Below, piece by piece: positions 25,514 to 34,266 of a stretch of DNA of 64,000 nt. The notes under the pieces were generated by a model. The model was given only the letters and a program-made list of their open reading frames with translations. It ran no database searches and had not been told where the DNA came from. The translations under genes and the position numbers were made by a program. This DNA comes from Streptomyces caelestis (GTDB lineage Bacteria; Actinomycetota; Actinomycetes; Streptomycetales; Streptomycetaceae). The DNA lies in the NCBI RefSeq assembly GCF_014205255.1, contig NZ_JACHNE010000001.1, positions 5,394,001 through 5,458,000 on the forward strand, read 5' to 3'. The stretch's first letter is position 1, and every line of letters begins with the position of its first letter.

Positions 25514-27235
25514 TCACGTCGAGGCGCGCAGCGCCGCCCACGTCCTGGGACCGACCTTGCCGTCGGGGTCCAGCCCCTTGGCGCGCTGGAAGCCGCGCAC
25601 CGCCGTGGCGGTGTCCTTGCCGAACTGGCCGTCCACGCCCTCGCCGCCCACGTCGTAACCGCGCTTGGTCAGCATGCACTGCACCTGCACGACGCGCTGG
25701 CCGTGGTCGCCGCGCCGGGTGAGTTCGGTGCCGGAGTAGGAGGTGCAGTCGGTGAGCCACGGGGGCCTGGCCGGGGCGGTCGGCGTCTTCGGCGGTTCCG
25801 TGGCGGTGGGCCGGGGCTGTGTCGTCCTCGACGGGGGAGCGGGGGTGGTGGTGCGGGTGTCCGTCTCGGCCTCGTGGTCCGAGGGGCTGGGCGAGGTGCC
25901 CGTCGGCGTCCCCTCGCTCTCAGGGACCTGCTGGGACGGTGAGGAGGAATCCGGCCGGTTCGAGCCCGGCAGCGCCGTCCGGTCGGCACCGTCGCGGGAC
26001 GCACCGGCCCTGGGGGCGGCGGAACCGGTGTCGCCGGCCGACGAAGGGCGGGTGGCCAGGAAAACCGTCAGGGCGACGGCGCACACCGTGAGCACGGCGG
26101 CGAGGGCGGCGTACGGCATCAGCCGCCGCCGGGCGGGAGGTGCGGCAGCCGGTGCCGCCACCGGCGTACTCCCGGCAGCCGGCGGGCCCGCCGCAGATAC
26201 GGCGGGCCTCGGCGCCGATCCGGGCGGCCCGAACCCCGGCCCCCCAGCCGCCGCCGGACGTCCCACCGCCCGCGGTACGCGCCGCGGCGGCAACGGACTG
26301 TCCCTCAGCACCTCGTAGGCCTGCTGCCGGGCCAGGATGCGGCTGCCCAGCGGCTCCTGCCAGGAGGCGGACCGGAGCCGGGACGACGCCGCCCCGACCA
26401 GGTCCTGGGGGCTCGGGCGCAGGGCCGGTTCCTTGGAGAGGCAGGCCGTGAGGAGGGCGGCCAGGGCCGGGTCGGCCGTCTGCACCTCGGCCATGACCTC
26501 CGCGTTCGGCTCCTCCGAGGCGATGCGGTGCAGGACGTCCACGCCGGTGCCGTCGCCGAAGGGGGCGTGTCCGGTGACCGCGTGGACGACCGTGCTCGCG
26601 AAGCAGAACACGTCGGAGGCCGAGTCGCAGCGGCCGTCCCTGAGGTACTCGGGGGACATGTAGGCGGGCGTGCCGACGCGGTTGCCGGTCATGGTGATCG
26701 TGCTGGCGTCGACGGCTTGGGCGATGCCGAAGTCGACGAGGTGGGCGCCCTGCCGGGTCAGGAGAACGTTGGACGGTTTGAAGTCCCGGTGCACGATCCC
26801 GGTCGCGGCCAGCGCGCCGAGCGCCCGCCCGAGATCACCCACCAGCCGCCAGGCACCCTCCGGTCGCAGGACGCCGCACGCCCGCACCGCCTCCGCCAGG
26901 TTGAGACCGGGTAAGTACACGGTCGCCATCCACAGCAGCTCGCTGTCCGGCTCGAAGCCCGTGCCCAGCAGCTCCGGCGTGTAGGGCGCGCCCACGCGCG
27001 CGTGCACGGTGGCCTCCCGCTCGAACCGGCGGCGGAAGGCCACGTCCTCGGCGTACTCGGGCCGGATGACCTTCACCGCGGCGAGTCCGGGCGTCCCGTC
27101 CCCCTGCCGCGCCAGATAGACCCGGCCCATGCCGCCGCTGCCGAGCAGCCCCAGCGGAACGTACGGTCCGACCCGCACCGGATCGGCGGGCCGCAGCGGC
27201 ACCGCACCGGTCTGCGATAAGGCGGCGTCTGACAT
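25514..27235 (-). CDS. Transmembrane Ser/Thr kinase with C-terminal peptidoglycan-binding domain
   Basis: 573 residues. The cytosolic kinase domain covers about 20-280: GSGGMGRVY loop (32-40), AVKV lysine (Lys55), HRDFKPSNVLL catalytic loop, DFGIAQ metal site and YMSPEYL. The catalytic loop has Phe where HRDLK is usual. A Pro/Ala-rich juxtamembrane linker, one membrane segment (about 370-392) and a Ser/Thr/Pro-rich outer spacer (with repeated TTTP-like segments) follow. The C-terminus (about 505-573) is a PG_binding_1 domain (VVQVQCMLTKRGYDVGGEG, then FGKDTATAVRGFQ). It should sense or dock to the cell wall. The kinase domain looks active. It lies upstream of the ALF-repeat gene. Confidence 0.88.
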   Translation of the reverse strand: MSDAALSQTGAVPLRPADPVRVGPYVPLGLLGSGGMGRVYLARQGDGTPGLAAVKVIRPEYAEDVAFRRRFEREATVHARVGAPYTPELLGTGFEPDSELLWMATVYLPGLNLAEAVRACGVLRPEGAWRLVGDLGRALGALAATGIVHRDFKPSNVLLTRQGAHLVDFGIAQAVDASTITMTGNRVGTPAYMSPEYLRDGRCDSASDVFCFASTVVHAVTGHAPFGDGTGVDVLHRIASEEPNAEVMAEVQTADPALAALLTACLSKEPALRPSPQDLVGAASSRLRSASWQEPLGSRILARQQAYEVLRDSPLPPRRVPRAVGRPAAAGGPGFGPPGSAPRPAVSAAGPPAAGSTPVAAPAAAPPARRRLMPYAALAAVLTVCAVALTVFLATRPSSAGDTGSAAPRAGASRDGADRTALPGSNRPDSSSPSQQVPESEGTPTGTSPSPSDHEAETDTRTTTPAPPSRTTQPRPTATEPPKTPTAPARPPWLTDCTSYSGTELTRRGDHGQRVVQVQCMLTKRGYDVGGEGVDGQFGKDTATAVRGFQRAKGLDPDGKVGPRTWAALRAST

Positions 27236-27338
27236 GGATCCCCCGGCTGGTCCCGACAGCGATGCCGGAAACGGTACCGGAGACGGACTTCCGGCCCGAG
27301 GTACCCGGCGCCGGGGGAGTACCTGTGAACTCTCAGGG

Positions 27339-28901
27339 TCACTTCTTCGCGGCCGGCGTGTACTCCTTGAGGTAGTGGGCGACGCGGGCGGCGTAGTCGC
27401 GGTACTTCGGGGGAACGCCGCCCGCGTTGTTCACCGTCTTGTACGACGTCCGGTACGCGACGGCGACCAGCACCCGGCGGTCGCCGCTCAGCCCGGCCTC
27501 CAGACGCGGTTCGGCGAAGCACAGGTAGCGGGCCATGGCCGGGATGGACTCGGAGGGGGTGAGCGGCGGCCTGGGGGTCTCCTTCGCGGGGACGCCGTCG
27601 GCGCGGATCCACCAGCGCAGGATGCTCGGCGTCCAGCGGGCGATGCCGTACTCGCCCTCCTCGCCCGCGTCCGGGTCGGAGAGATCGGGGTCGAAGTCGC
27701 TCTCCACCTTCAGTATCGCGGCGATGAGCGCCGGGGTGATCTCCGGCTGGACGCAGTCGTGGGCCGAGTCGACGATGAGCCGCCGGTAGGCGACCGGGAC
27801 GCCCTTGCCGGTGCTCAGTTCGGAGGCGCCGTAGGTGGCGGGCGTCACCTTGCGCGTCTCGGCGGCCTTGCTGTCGCCGTCGTCGCCGGGATCGGCCCAG
27901 GTGGCGACGCCGTAACCGAGGGCGGCGACGGCGACACCGGCCGCCAGGACCGCCATGCGGCGCGAGCGGCGGCGGGCCGGGCGCAGGCGGGGCAGGCGGA
28001 AGGAGCGGTGGCCGGTGCCGGTGGCCGCCTGCACGCGGCCGAGCAGGGCCTCACCGGAGATGCGGTCCTGGTGGGTGCGGGTCAGGCAGGCGGAGATGAT
28101 CTGCCGCCACTCGTCGGGCAGTTCGGGCGACAGGCGCAGCTCGTCGGTGCCGCGGGCGTAGGCGGCGGCCGCGTCGCGGCGGGCCGTCGGGGTCGCGCCG
28201 GGCAGCGGGAAGGAGTCGGTGAGGACGAGGTGCGCGAGGACGCCGAAGGCCCACACGTCGGCGGACGGGCGGATCCGTCGGCCCCGTTCGCCGATCTCGG
28301 TCCACAGGAGCTCGGGCGGGGTGTAGTCCGGGGTGGAGAACGCCGGGGTGTAGGCGTGGGTGCCCTCCAGCTCGGCGGCCATGTTGAAGTCGGCCAGGCG
28401 GACCGAACCGTCCTCCATCAGCAGCACGTTGGCCGGTTTCAGGTCGCCGTGCACCCAGCCAGCGCCGTGCAACTGGGCCAGGCCCTCGCAGATCTGCGCG
28501 AGCAGTGCGGGACCGGCCTCGGGCCGGGGCGTGGCGGTGAGCAGGGCGGACAGGGAGGCCTCGGCCCGCTCCAGCACCAGGACCGTGGCGCCGTCGAGCT
28601 CGGGGCGGTCCGGGTCGTCGACCGTCAGCGTCTCGTACATCCGCACCAGCCGCGGATGCCTCAGCCGCCGGTACAGCTCGACCTCCCGCTCGATCAGCTC
28701 GCGCAGGTGGGTCAGGCGGCGGGGCGTGGCCGTGCCGGTGGGCAGGAACTTCAGGGCGGCCGTCCGCGGCAGTTCCGTGCTCTCCCCGGTGCGCCGGGCC
28801 GCGTACACACTGCCGAAGGCGCCGGTCGCGAGGGGCTCGCGCACCTCCCATACGCCGACCCGGTAGCCCTTCGGCACCGCGACGGCGTACGGCTCGGTCA
28901 C
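27339..28901 (-). CDS. Transmembrane kinase-like protein with transglycosylase-like outer domain
   Basis: 520 residues from GTG 28901, overlapping the FHA stop by 4 bases. The kinase domain (about 11-290) has the ATGAFGSVY loop and Lys51, but a catalytic loop HGDLKPANVLL (151-161) with Gly for the usual Arg, and DFN (171-173) instead of DFG. The membrane segment is about 316-335. The outer region resembles a lytic-transglycosylase (SLT-like) domain: LIAAILKVESDFDP with candidate Glu400, then EYGIARWTPSILRWW. Whether the kinase is catalytic is doubtful because of DFN. Coupling to an FHA protein suggests phospho-dependent signalling tied to wall turnover; this is inference. Confidence 0.8.
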   Translation of the reverse strand: MTEPYAVAVPKGYRVGVWEVREPLATGAFGSVYAARRTGESTELPRTAALKFLPTGTATPRRLTHLRELIEREVELYRRLRHPRLVRMYETLTVDDPDRPELDGATVLVLERAEASLSALLTATPRPEAGPALLAQICEGLAQLHGAGWVHGDLKPANVLLMEDGSVRLADFNMAAELEGTHAYTPAFSTPDYTPPELLWTEIGERGRRIRPSADVWAFGVLAHLVLTDSFPLPGATPTARRDAAAAYARGTDELRLSPELPDEWRQIISACLTRTHQDRISGEALLGRVQAATGTGHRSFRLPRLRPARRRSRRMAVLAAGVAVAALGYGVATWADPGDDGDSKAAETRKVTPATYGASELSTGKGVPVAYRRLIVDSAHDCVQPEITPALIAAILKVESDFDPDLSDPDAGEEGEYGIARWTPSILRWWIRADGVPAKETPRPPLTPSESIPAMARYLCFAEPRLEAGLSGDRRVLVAVAYRTSYKTVNNAGGVPPKYRDYAARVAHYLKEYTPAAKK

Positions 28902-29644
28902 CGGGTCACCCGGCCCGGCGGGCCGGCCAGGACCCCCAGGTCGTCCTCGCGGACCAGGTCGAAGCGGAGCGCCAGGGAGACCAGGGACTCCTTCTTGCCG
29001 TTGAGCCGCGGGCCGGTGTCCGCGCTCTCCGGGCCCGGCTTGAGGCGCAGCTTCACGGCGAGGTAGTCGATGTTCCACTGCACCGACGTACGGGACGCGG
29101 CCGGCCAGGTGGGGCGCAGGCGCTCGGCGACCTGGTCGACGGTGGGCAGCGGGGCGTGCGGGGTGCCGCGCAGGCGCGGTTCGCACAGGGCGGCCAGGAC
29201 CGCGAAGTAGCGCTTGCTGCGGTCGAGGGAGAACGCCGGTGCGGTCGTGGCGCCGTCGAGGCCGCCCGTGCCGCTCAGGTAGTCGTGGCGCGGCGCCCAC
29301 ACCTCGAGGGCCAGCAGGTCGCCGGCGGCGGGCAGCACGATCCGCGAGAACTCGAAGGGGATCGGCGCGTCCAGCCGCCCGGGCGCGACCTTGACGTGTT
29401 CGCCCGCGCCCTCCGGGTTCTCCACCACGTAGGTCTGTTCGCGGCTGAGGTTGCTGAGGGTCCAGAAGGCGCCGTGCGCGGCGATCTCACCGGCCTGGCG
29501 GGAGACTCCGTCATGGCTGATGCGGAGGCCGTTGTCGCTCACGGACCGGCCGAACGTGAGGCGTTCGCCGGGCGCGAGTCTGATCTGGCTGCGGTTCCGC
29601 TCGTCCTCCGTGGTCGGCGGAGGTACCACGATGATGCTGTACAA
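28898..29644 (-). CDS. FHA domain protein
   Basis: 248 residues from TTG 29644, chosen because GGGGAG lies 6 bases upstream and the longer reading lacks a ribosome site. The N-terminal FHA domain has LTFGRSVSDNGLRIS, DGVSRQAGEI and SNLSREQTYV, matching the GR-S-H/R-N pattern for phosphothreonine binding. The C-terminal 110 residues look like a winged-helix segment (VDQVAERLRPTWPAASRTSV, then NIDYLAVKLRL). It is the first gene of the kinase operon and is translationally coupled to the kinase-transglycosylase gene. It probably reads the phosphorylation state of a kinase. Confidence 0.8.
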   Translation of the reverse strand: MYSIIVVPPPTTEDERNRSQIRLAPGERLTFGRSVSDNGLRISHDGVSRQAGEIAAHGAFWTLSNLSREQTYVVENPEGAGEHVKVAPGRLDAPIPFEFSRIVLPAAGDLLALEVWAPRHDYLSGTGGLDGATTAPAFSLDRSKRYFAVLAALCEPRLRGTPHAPLPTVDQVAERLRPTWPAASRTSVQWNIDYLAVKLRLKPGPESADTGPRLNGKKESLVSLALRFDLVREDDLGVLAGPPGRVTR

Positions 29645-29660
29645 GGTGCTCTCCCCGTGC

Positions 29661-29684
29661 CTGACAGCTACCACTGTCAGACTA
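29661..29684 (-). promoter_or_regulatory. FHA-kinase operon promoter with operator-like palindrome
   Basis: On the minus strand TAGTCT (29684-29679) is a possible -10. It runs directly into CTGACAG-N6-CTGTCAG (29680-29661), a perfect 7-bp inverted repeat at the expected start site. Confidence 0.5.
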
Positions 29685-29696
29685 GGGCGACGCACC

Positions 29697-29734
29697 AGGG
29701 CCGTGCCCCCCTCGTACGGGTGAGACACGGCCCT
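29697..29734 (-). terminator. Terminator of the upstream membrane gene
   Basis: AGGGCCGTG (29697-29705) pairs with CACGGCCCT (29726-29734), with a 20-base loop. It follows the leftward membrane gene and precedes the FHA operon. Confidence 0.6.
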
Positions 29735-29776
29735 TGGATGTGATGGGCGCGAACTGGTCCGCTCGCCGGCATCCGT

Positions 29777-30358
29777 TCAGTAACGGGGGCGGTTGAACCA
29801 GGCCTTGCCGTTGGCGTTGCCCACGAACACCGCGACCAGGATGGCCAGGACGGTGTGCACCAGGCCCACGAGGACGAACGGGTAGATGCCGAGGACGGCG
29901 GTGATGATGGCGAAGACCAGGATGGTGACGCGGGCGCCGTTGCCGCCGTTCTTGAACTTCGTCGCCAGGACGGCCGCGAACACCAGCCAGGCCAGGCCGA
30001 ACACCACGTAGCCCCAGATCAGGCCGGTCGACTGGCCGACAAGGTCCTGGAGGGCGATGTTGTCCTGGAGGGTCTCTTCGTCCTTGGCGGCGTTCAGTGC
30101 CGCGGCGCCGAGGCCGAGGAGCACCACGGCGACGACCTGCAGACCGACGATCACCCACATCATCACGCGGGCCGCGCTCACCGAGCCCGGCATCGTGGTC
30201 GGCGCGGCGGGGCCGGCTCCGTAGGGGGACACCGGAGGGGCCTGCGGGTAGCCGTAACCGGGCGCCTGCCCCTGCTGCTGCGGGTAGCCGTAGCCCGGCT
30301 GCTGCTGCGGCTGTCCCTGGGGAGCGCCGTAGGGGTTGTTCGGGTCGCCGTAGCTCAT
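29777..30358 (-). CDS. Small integral membrane protein with P/G/Y/Q-rich tail
   Basis: 193 residues from ATG 30358 behind GGAGGAAAG. The N-terminal 55 residues are a low-complexity cytosolic tail (PYGAPQGQPQQQPGYGYPQQ). Four membrane segments follow (about 63-85, 105-128, 140-160, 165-182). The end is NANGKAWFNRPRY. No family motif that gives a function. It lies upstream of the FHA-kinase operon but is separated from it by a hairpin. Confidence 0.75.
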   Translation of the reverse strand: MSYGDPNNPYGAPQGQPQQQPGYGYPQQQGQAPGYGYPQAPPVSPYGAGPAAPTTMPGSVSAARVMMWVIVGLQVVAVVLLGLGAAALNAAKDEETLQDNIALQDLVGQSTGLIWGYVVFGLAWLVFAAVLATKFKNGGNGARVTILVFAIITAVLGIYPFVLVGLVHTVLAILVAVFVGNANGKAWFNRPRY

Positions 30359-30629
30359 GGGGGCTTTCCTCCGTTGGTCCGAGTGCGGGGACGCGTGGCA
30401 TCCGTACGGAGGAGAGTTCTTCAGTTTGCGGCCGTCCCCCCGTTGAGCTGCCCGCGGCACTTGTCAGGTCATCGTTCTTCACCACTGACGGGCTTGTCCA
30501 GCCGCATTCCCGATGTGTTGTGCAAGTGCAACATCGCTGATCATGGGCGGATACGGGAGGACGGGTCCCGCGGTGCCCGGATTGCGGCCGGATTGGAACC
30601 GAGGGCGGGTCATCCGCGAGGATGGGGCC

Positions 30630-31484
30630 ATGACCGCCCAGATTCTCGATGGCAAGGCCACCGCAGCCGCGATCAAGTCCGATCTGACCGCCCGCGTGGC
30701 GGCGCTGAAGGAGAAGGGCGTCACGCCCGGCCTCGGCACCATCCTGGTCGGGGACGACCCCGGCAGCCAGAAGTACGTCGCCGGCAAGCACCGTGACTGC
30801 GCGCAGGTCGGCATCGCCTCCATCCAGCGGCAGCTGCCGGCCACGGCGACGCAGCAGGAGATCGAAGCGGTCGTCCGCGAGCTGAACGAGGACCCGGCCT
30901 GCACGGGTTACATCGTGCAACTGCCGCTCCCCAAGGGCATCGACGAGAACCGCATCCTGGAACTGATGGACCCCGACAAGGACGCGGACGGCCTGCACCC
31001 GATGAACCTCGGCCGTCTCGTCCTGAACGAGCCGGCCCCGCTGCCCTGCACCCCCAACGGCGTGCTGACCCTGCTGCGCCGCTACGGCGTGGAGATCAAG
31101 GGCGCGGAGGTCGTGGTGGTCGGCCGGGGTGTGACCATCGGCCGGCCGATGCCGCTGCTGCTGACCCGGCGCAGCGAGAACGCGACCGTGACCCAGTGCC
31201 ACACCGGTACGCGTGACCTGTCGGCGCACCTCAAGCGCGCGGACATCATCGTCGCCGCGGCCGGTTCCGCCCATCTGATCCGTGCCGAGGACGTCAAGCC
31301 GGGCGCGGCCGTCCTCGACGTCGGCGTCTCCCGGAGTGCCGAGGGCAAGATCGTGGGCGACGTCCACCCCGACGTGGCTGAGGTCGCCGGCTGGATCTCC
31401 CCGAACCCCGGCGGAGTCGGCCCCATGACCCGCGCTCAGCTGCTCGTCAACGTGGTCGAGGCGGCGGAGCGCAGTGTCGGCTGA
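30630..31484 (+). CDS. folD: Methylene-THF dehydrogenase / methenyl-THF cyclohydrolase
   Basis: Bifunctional folate enzyme making 10-formyl-THF for PurN and PurH. 284 residues from ATG 30630 with GAGG upstream. Seen: SQKYVAGKHRDC containing the catalytic lysine, GYIVQLPLPKGID, PCTPNGVL, the NADP loop VVGRGVTIGRPM and the C-terminal PNPGGVGPMTRAQLL. It overlaps the DUF3017 start by 11 bases, a known actinobacterial pairing. Confidence 0.97.
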   Translation: MTAQILDGKATAAAIKSDLTARVAALKEKGVTPGLGTILVGDDPGSQKYVAGKHRDCAQVGIASIQRQLPATATQQEIEAVVRELNEDPACTGYIVQLPLPKGIDENRILELMDPDKDADGLHPMNLGRLVLNEPAPLPCTPNGVLTLLRRYGVEIKGAEVVVVGRGVTIGRPMPLLLTRRSENATVTQCHTGTRDLSAHLKRADIIVAAAGSAHLIRAEDVKPGAAVLDVGVSRSAEGKIVGDVHPDVAEVAGWISPNPGGVGPMTRAQLLVNVVEAAERSVG

Positions 31485-32142
31485 CCGGAACGCGCGGAGC
31501 GCGGGCAGCGCCTCGGGCGCCGGGACCACGGGGAGTGCCCCGGCCGGCCGGGGCGTGCGGGACGGTGCGGGCGCGGAGGGCGACCCGGCGGTTCCGAGCG
31601 CGCAGGCGGTGCAAGGCGAGCAGGACGCGACCAGTGAGCAGGACGCGCCCGGTGTGAGTATCGGTGATGAGCCGGCGGTGCGGGTGGAGGACGGCGAGCT
31701 CACCGTGCGGGACCCCGTCAGCGCGCCCGACGGCGAGGGGCGGCCGCGGCGGGTCACCCGGCGGTTCCCGTTGTTCACCAAGGACACCGCGCGGCCCGAG
31801 GGCGGTGGCCGGGCCGCGCCCGGGGACGCGTTCGCGCCGGCCCGGCAGTGGCCCCTTCTCGCGGTGCTGGCTCTGGTCGGACTCGGGCTGCTGGTGACCG
31901 CGTTCGGTCAGTTCCGGCTCGGGACGCTGCTGATCGGTGCCGCCCTGCTGGGCGGGGGTGTGCTGCGGTGGCTGCTGCCGGACGTCGGGATGCTCGCCGT
32001 CCGCTCCCGGTTCACGGACATCGTCACGTACGGCGTCATGGGCCTGGCGATCGTCCTGCTGGCGCTGATGGCGCAGCCGGATCCCTGGCTCCAGCTCCCG
32101 TTTCTGAAGGACACGCTGCACTTCACGATCACCAGCGAGTGA
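31474..32142 (+). CDS. DUF3017 membrane protein
   Basis: 222 residues from GTG 31474. The first 125 residues are a disordered tail rich in Gly, Ala, Glu and Asp. They are followed by three membrane segments (about 126-145, 146-167, 183-204), and the end is DTLHFTITSE. The family and its position directly after folD are conserved in Actinobacteria. Function unknown. The overlap with folD implies coupled translation. Confidence 0.75.
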   Translation: MSADRNARSAGSASGAGTTGSAPAGRGVRDGAGAEGDPAVPSAQAVQGEQDATSEQDAPGVSIGDEPAVRVEDGELTVRDPVSAPDGEGRPRRVTRRFPLFTKDTARPEGGGRAAPGDAFAPARQWPLLAVLALVGLGLLVTAFGQFRLGTLLIGAALLGGGVLRWLLPDVGMLAVRSRFTDIVTYGVMGLAIVLLALMAQPDPWLQLPFLKDTLHFTITSE

Positions 32143-32148
32143 CCGGAC

Positions 32149-32186
32149 GGCGGTCCGTCCTCTCCCCCGAGGAAGGACGGGCCGCC
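32149..32186 (+). terminator. Terminator after folD-DUF3017
   Basis: GGCGGTCCGTCCT (32149-32161) pairs with AGGACGGGCCGCC (32174-32186) with one G-U pair and a 12-base loop, 7 bases after the stop. Confidence 0.75.
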
Positions 32187-32258
32187 GCCACGGCCCACCT
32201 TCCTGCACGGCGAGGAGCCTGTTCAACGGCTGTCAGAGCGCTGTGGCACGGAAGTGAC

Positions 32259-32282
32259 GGTTCCGGTACTGGTTCCGGTACT
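32259..32282 (+). repeat. 12-bp tandem duplication
   Basis: GGTTCCGGTACT occurs twice in direct succession, in non-coding sequence upstream of the XRE gene. Confidence 0.85.
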
Positions 32283-32522
32283 TCCTCCGGCAGATTCGGC
32301 ACGAAGTGGTGCAACCACGGGGTTGGCATGGACAATCGGGACGGTCCAGGGTGTATCGCGCGCGGCTTCTGTGCTCCTGTGCGCCCCCGCTCCGGGAACT
32401 GAGATCCTGAGTGGGCGCATCCCTGTGGGTAGCCAGAACGGGGACTCGGCCAAGGCCGCCAACGCGCGGGGCGAACAGCGCGGGAAACAACAGCACGTAC
32501 CGGGGGGAAGAGGGGGGAAGCA

Positions 32523-33779
32523 ATGCCTCGTTGGAGGGCCTTGCCGGATGAGCTCGATCCGCAGATCAGGGAGTTCACCAGCCAGCTGCGCCGGCTCGTG
32601 GACCGCAGTGGTCTGAGCATCGCGTCGGTGGCGGACCGTACGGGTTACAGCAAGACGTCGTGGGAGCGTTATCTGAACGGCCGGCTGCTCGCGCCCAAGG
32701 GCGCGATCGTGGCGCTGGCCGAGGTGACCGGGACCAACCCGATGCACCTGACCACCATGTGGGAGCTCGCCGAGCGGGCCTGGAGCCGCTCGGAGATGCG
32801 GCACGACATGACGATGGAGGCCATCCGGATCTCCCAGGCGCGCGCCGCGCTGGGGGAGTTCGGAGGGCAGGACTTCGGGAGCCCCTCGGCCGGCTCCAAG
32901 GGCGACGGCAAGACCGCCTCCGCGGGCGGCGGCCGGCCGCCCCGCAGAAGCGGCAGCGCCACGGTCACGCCGGGCATCGCGGGCCCGGCCGGCGTCGCCC
33001 CGACCGTGCCGCCACAGCCGACGGCTCCCGAGGTGCAGGACTCGACGGGCAGCGGTGTACGCGAGGACGGCGGCGGCCGGAGCGGTGCGACCGGAGTCAA
33101 CTCGTGGGGCATGGCCGGGTACCAGGGTCCGTCCCAGGGCCGCGGGAGTGCCGTCGGCACGGGAACCGGCTCCACGCCCGGTTCGGCTCCCGGAACCGCC
33201 CGGACACCGGGCGCCGGGGCGGGCTCGTACGGCGCACCGCCGCAGGACGCCGTCCCGGCGGGCGCGGGTGGTGCCGGCGGTTCTGGCGGCAAGCGGCGGG
33301 CCGTGACGTTCCTCGCGGGTGTCGTGGGCGTGCTCGTGGTGATCGCCGGTGCGTTCTACCTCACCGGTGGCGGTGGCGACGACGAGGCCAAGGGCGGCAC
33401 GAAGTCGCCCGCGCCGACCGCCGGCACGAACCCGGATCTGCCGCCCGGCGTGAAGTGCAGCGGCGACAGCTGCACCGGCAAGGACGCGGAGAGCATGGGA
33501 TGCAGTGGTGACCTGGTGACCACGGCCCAGACCGCGACCGTCGGCACGACCGTCGTCGAGGTCCGCTACAGCGAGACCTGCAAGGCGGCCTGGGGCCGTA
33601 TCACCCAGGCGGCACAGGGCGACGAGGTCCAGGTCAGCTCGGGCAAGGCGAAGCAGACCGGCAGCATCACCGCCGCCGGCGACACCATCGCGTACACCCC
33701 GATGGTGTCGGTGAAGAACGCCGCCGACGCCAAGGCCTGCACCACCCTGGCGTCCGGTCGGCAGGGCTGCACGGAGTAG
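32523..33779 (+). CDS. XRE-family membrane protein with DUF2690-like outer domain
   Basis: 418 residues. The N-terminal XRE helix-turn-helix (about 18-75) includes LSIASVADRTGYSKTSWERY. A Gly/Pro/Ser-rich linker (about 110-255) precedes one membrane segment (about 260-278). The outer C-terminal domain (about 300-418) has paired cysteines (VKCSGDSCTGKDAESMGCSG, then SETCKAAWGRI and ACTTLASGRQGCTE), matching DUF2690 proteins of Streptomyces. It is likely a membrane-bound regulator or sensor with a DNA-binding head and disulfide-stabilised outer part. The architecture is seen; the signal is unknown. Confidence 0.82.
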   Translation: MPRWRALPDELDPQIREFTSQLRRLVDRSGLSIASVADRTGYSKTSWERYLNGRLLAPKGAIVALAEVTGTNPMHLTTMWELAERAWSRSEMRHDMTMEAIRISQARAALGEFGGQDFGSPSAGSKGDGKTASAGGGRPPRRSGSATVTPGIAGPAGVAPTVPPQPTAPEVQDSTGSGVREDGGGRSGATGVNSWGMAGYQGPSQGRGSAVGTGTGSTPGSAPGTARTPGAGAGSYGAPPQDAVPAGAGGAGGSGGKRRAVTFLAGVVGVLVVIAGAFYLTGGGGDDEAKGGTKSPAPTAGTNPDLPPGVKCSGDSCTGKDAESMGCSGDLVTTAQTATVGTTVVEVRYSETCKAAWGRITQAAQGDEVQVSSGKAKQTGSITAAGDTIAYTPMVSVKNAADAKACTTLASGRQGCTE

Positions 33780-34058
33780 GGGGACCGCCGGGCACCTGAC
33801 GGCTCGGCTTCCCGAGGGCGCCTCGCCTCCGGCCGGGGCTGGGACCGGGCGGGTGCCTGGCGCGCCGTGGGTCGCTTCGCACATGGGGAATGCATCGCTC
33901 CCGGCCGCAGCGCCCGCGCGCGGGCTGTCCCGGGAGGCGGATGCTCCCGGCAGCGGAAACCGGTCGTGGAGTGAATTTTGGAGAGGGAGGATTGCTCGGC
34001 GGAATCGGGGGCACGCGAACCGTACCCCCACGGGAGTCCGGCTTGGTCGGTTCCCCCC

Positions 34059-34104
34059 GGCGGCCGCCTTCGTCCACCTCTCCCGGACGGGCGGCCGCCT
34101 TTTT
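34059..34104 (+). terminator. Rho-independent terminator
   Basis: GGCGGCCGCC at 34059-34068 pairs with the same self-complementary sequence at 34090-34099, with an inner TCC/GGA stem, and five T follow at once (34100-34104). It lies 280 bases after the XRE gene. Confidence 0.6.
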
Positions 34105-34189
34105 GTACGGGTCAGGGTGAGTTGTGGGCTGGGCCACACCGACCCGGCCGTACGAGATCCCGGATGCGCGATAGCCTGACCGCTGGATG

Positions 34190-34211
34190 GATCTCTTGAC
34201 GCCAAGAGATC
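34190..34211. promoter_or_regulatory. Palindromic operator-like site before mdh
   Basis: GATCTCTTG-ACGC-CAAGAGATC, perfect 9-bp arms. It lies about 12 bases downstream of a TAGCCT -10-like element and 55 bases before mdh, in a position suited to a repressor. The regulator is unknown. Confidence 0.5.
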
Positions 34212-34266
34212 GATCAAACGTCCGGGGCAGGGACGCCCCACCGCCAGCTGTCATACGGAGAACGCC

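Larger units (their letters stand above)
32143..32522. other. Intergenic region DUF3017 / XRE gene
   Basis: 380 bases, no convincing gene. It contains a terminator hairpin (32149-32186), a 12-bp tandem duplication (32259-32282) and a G/A-rich stretch that ends in the ribosome site of the XRE gene. Confidence 0.6.
33780..34266. other. Intergenic region upstream of mdh
   Basis: 487 bases without a gene. It holds a terminator with T-run (34059-34104), a probable -10 element TAGCCT (34172-34177, without a clear -35) and an operator-like palindrome just after the predicted start (34190-34211). Confidence 0.6.
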
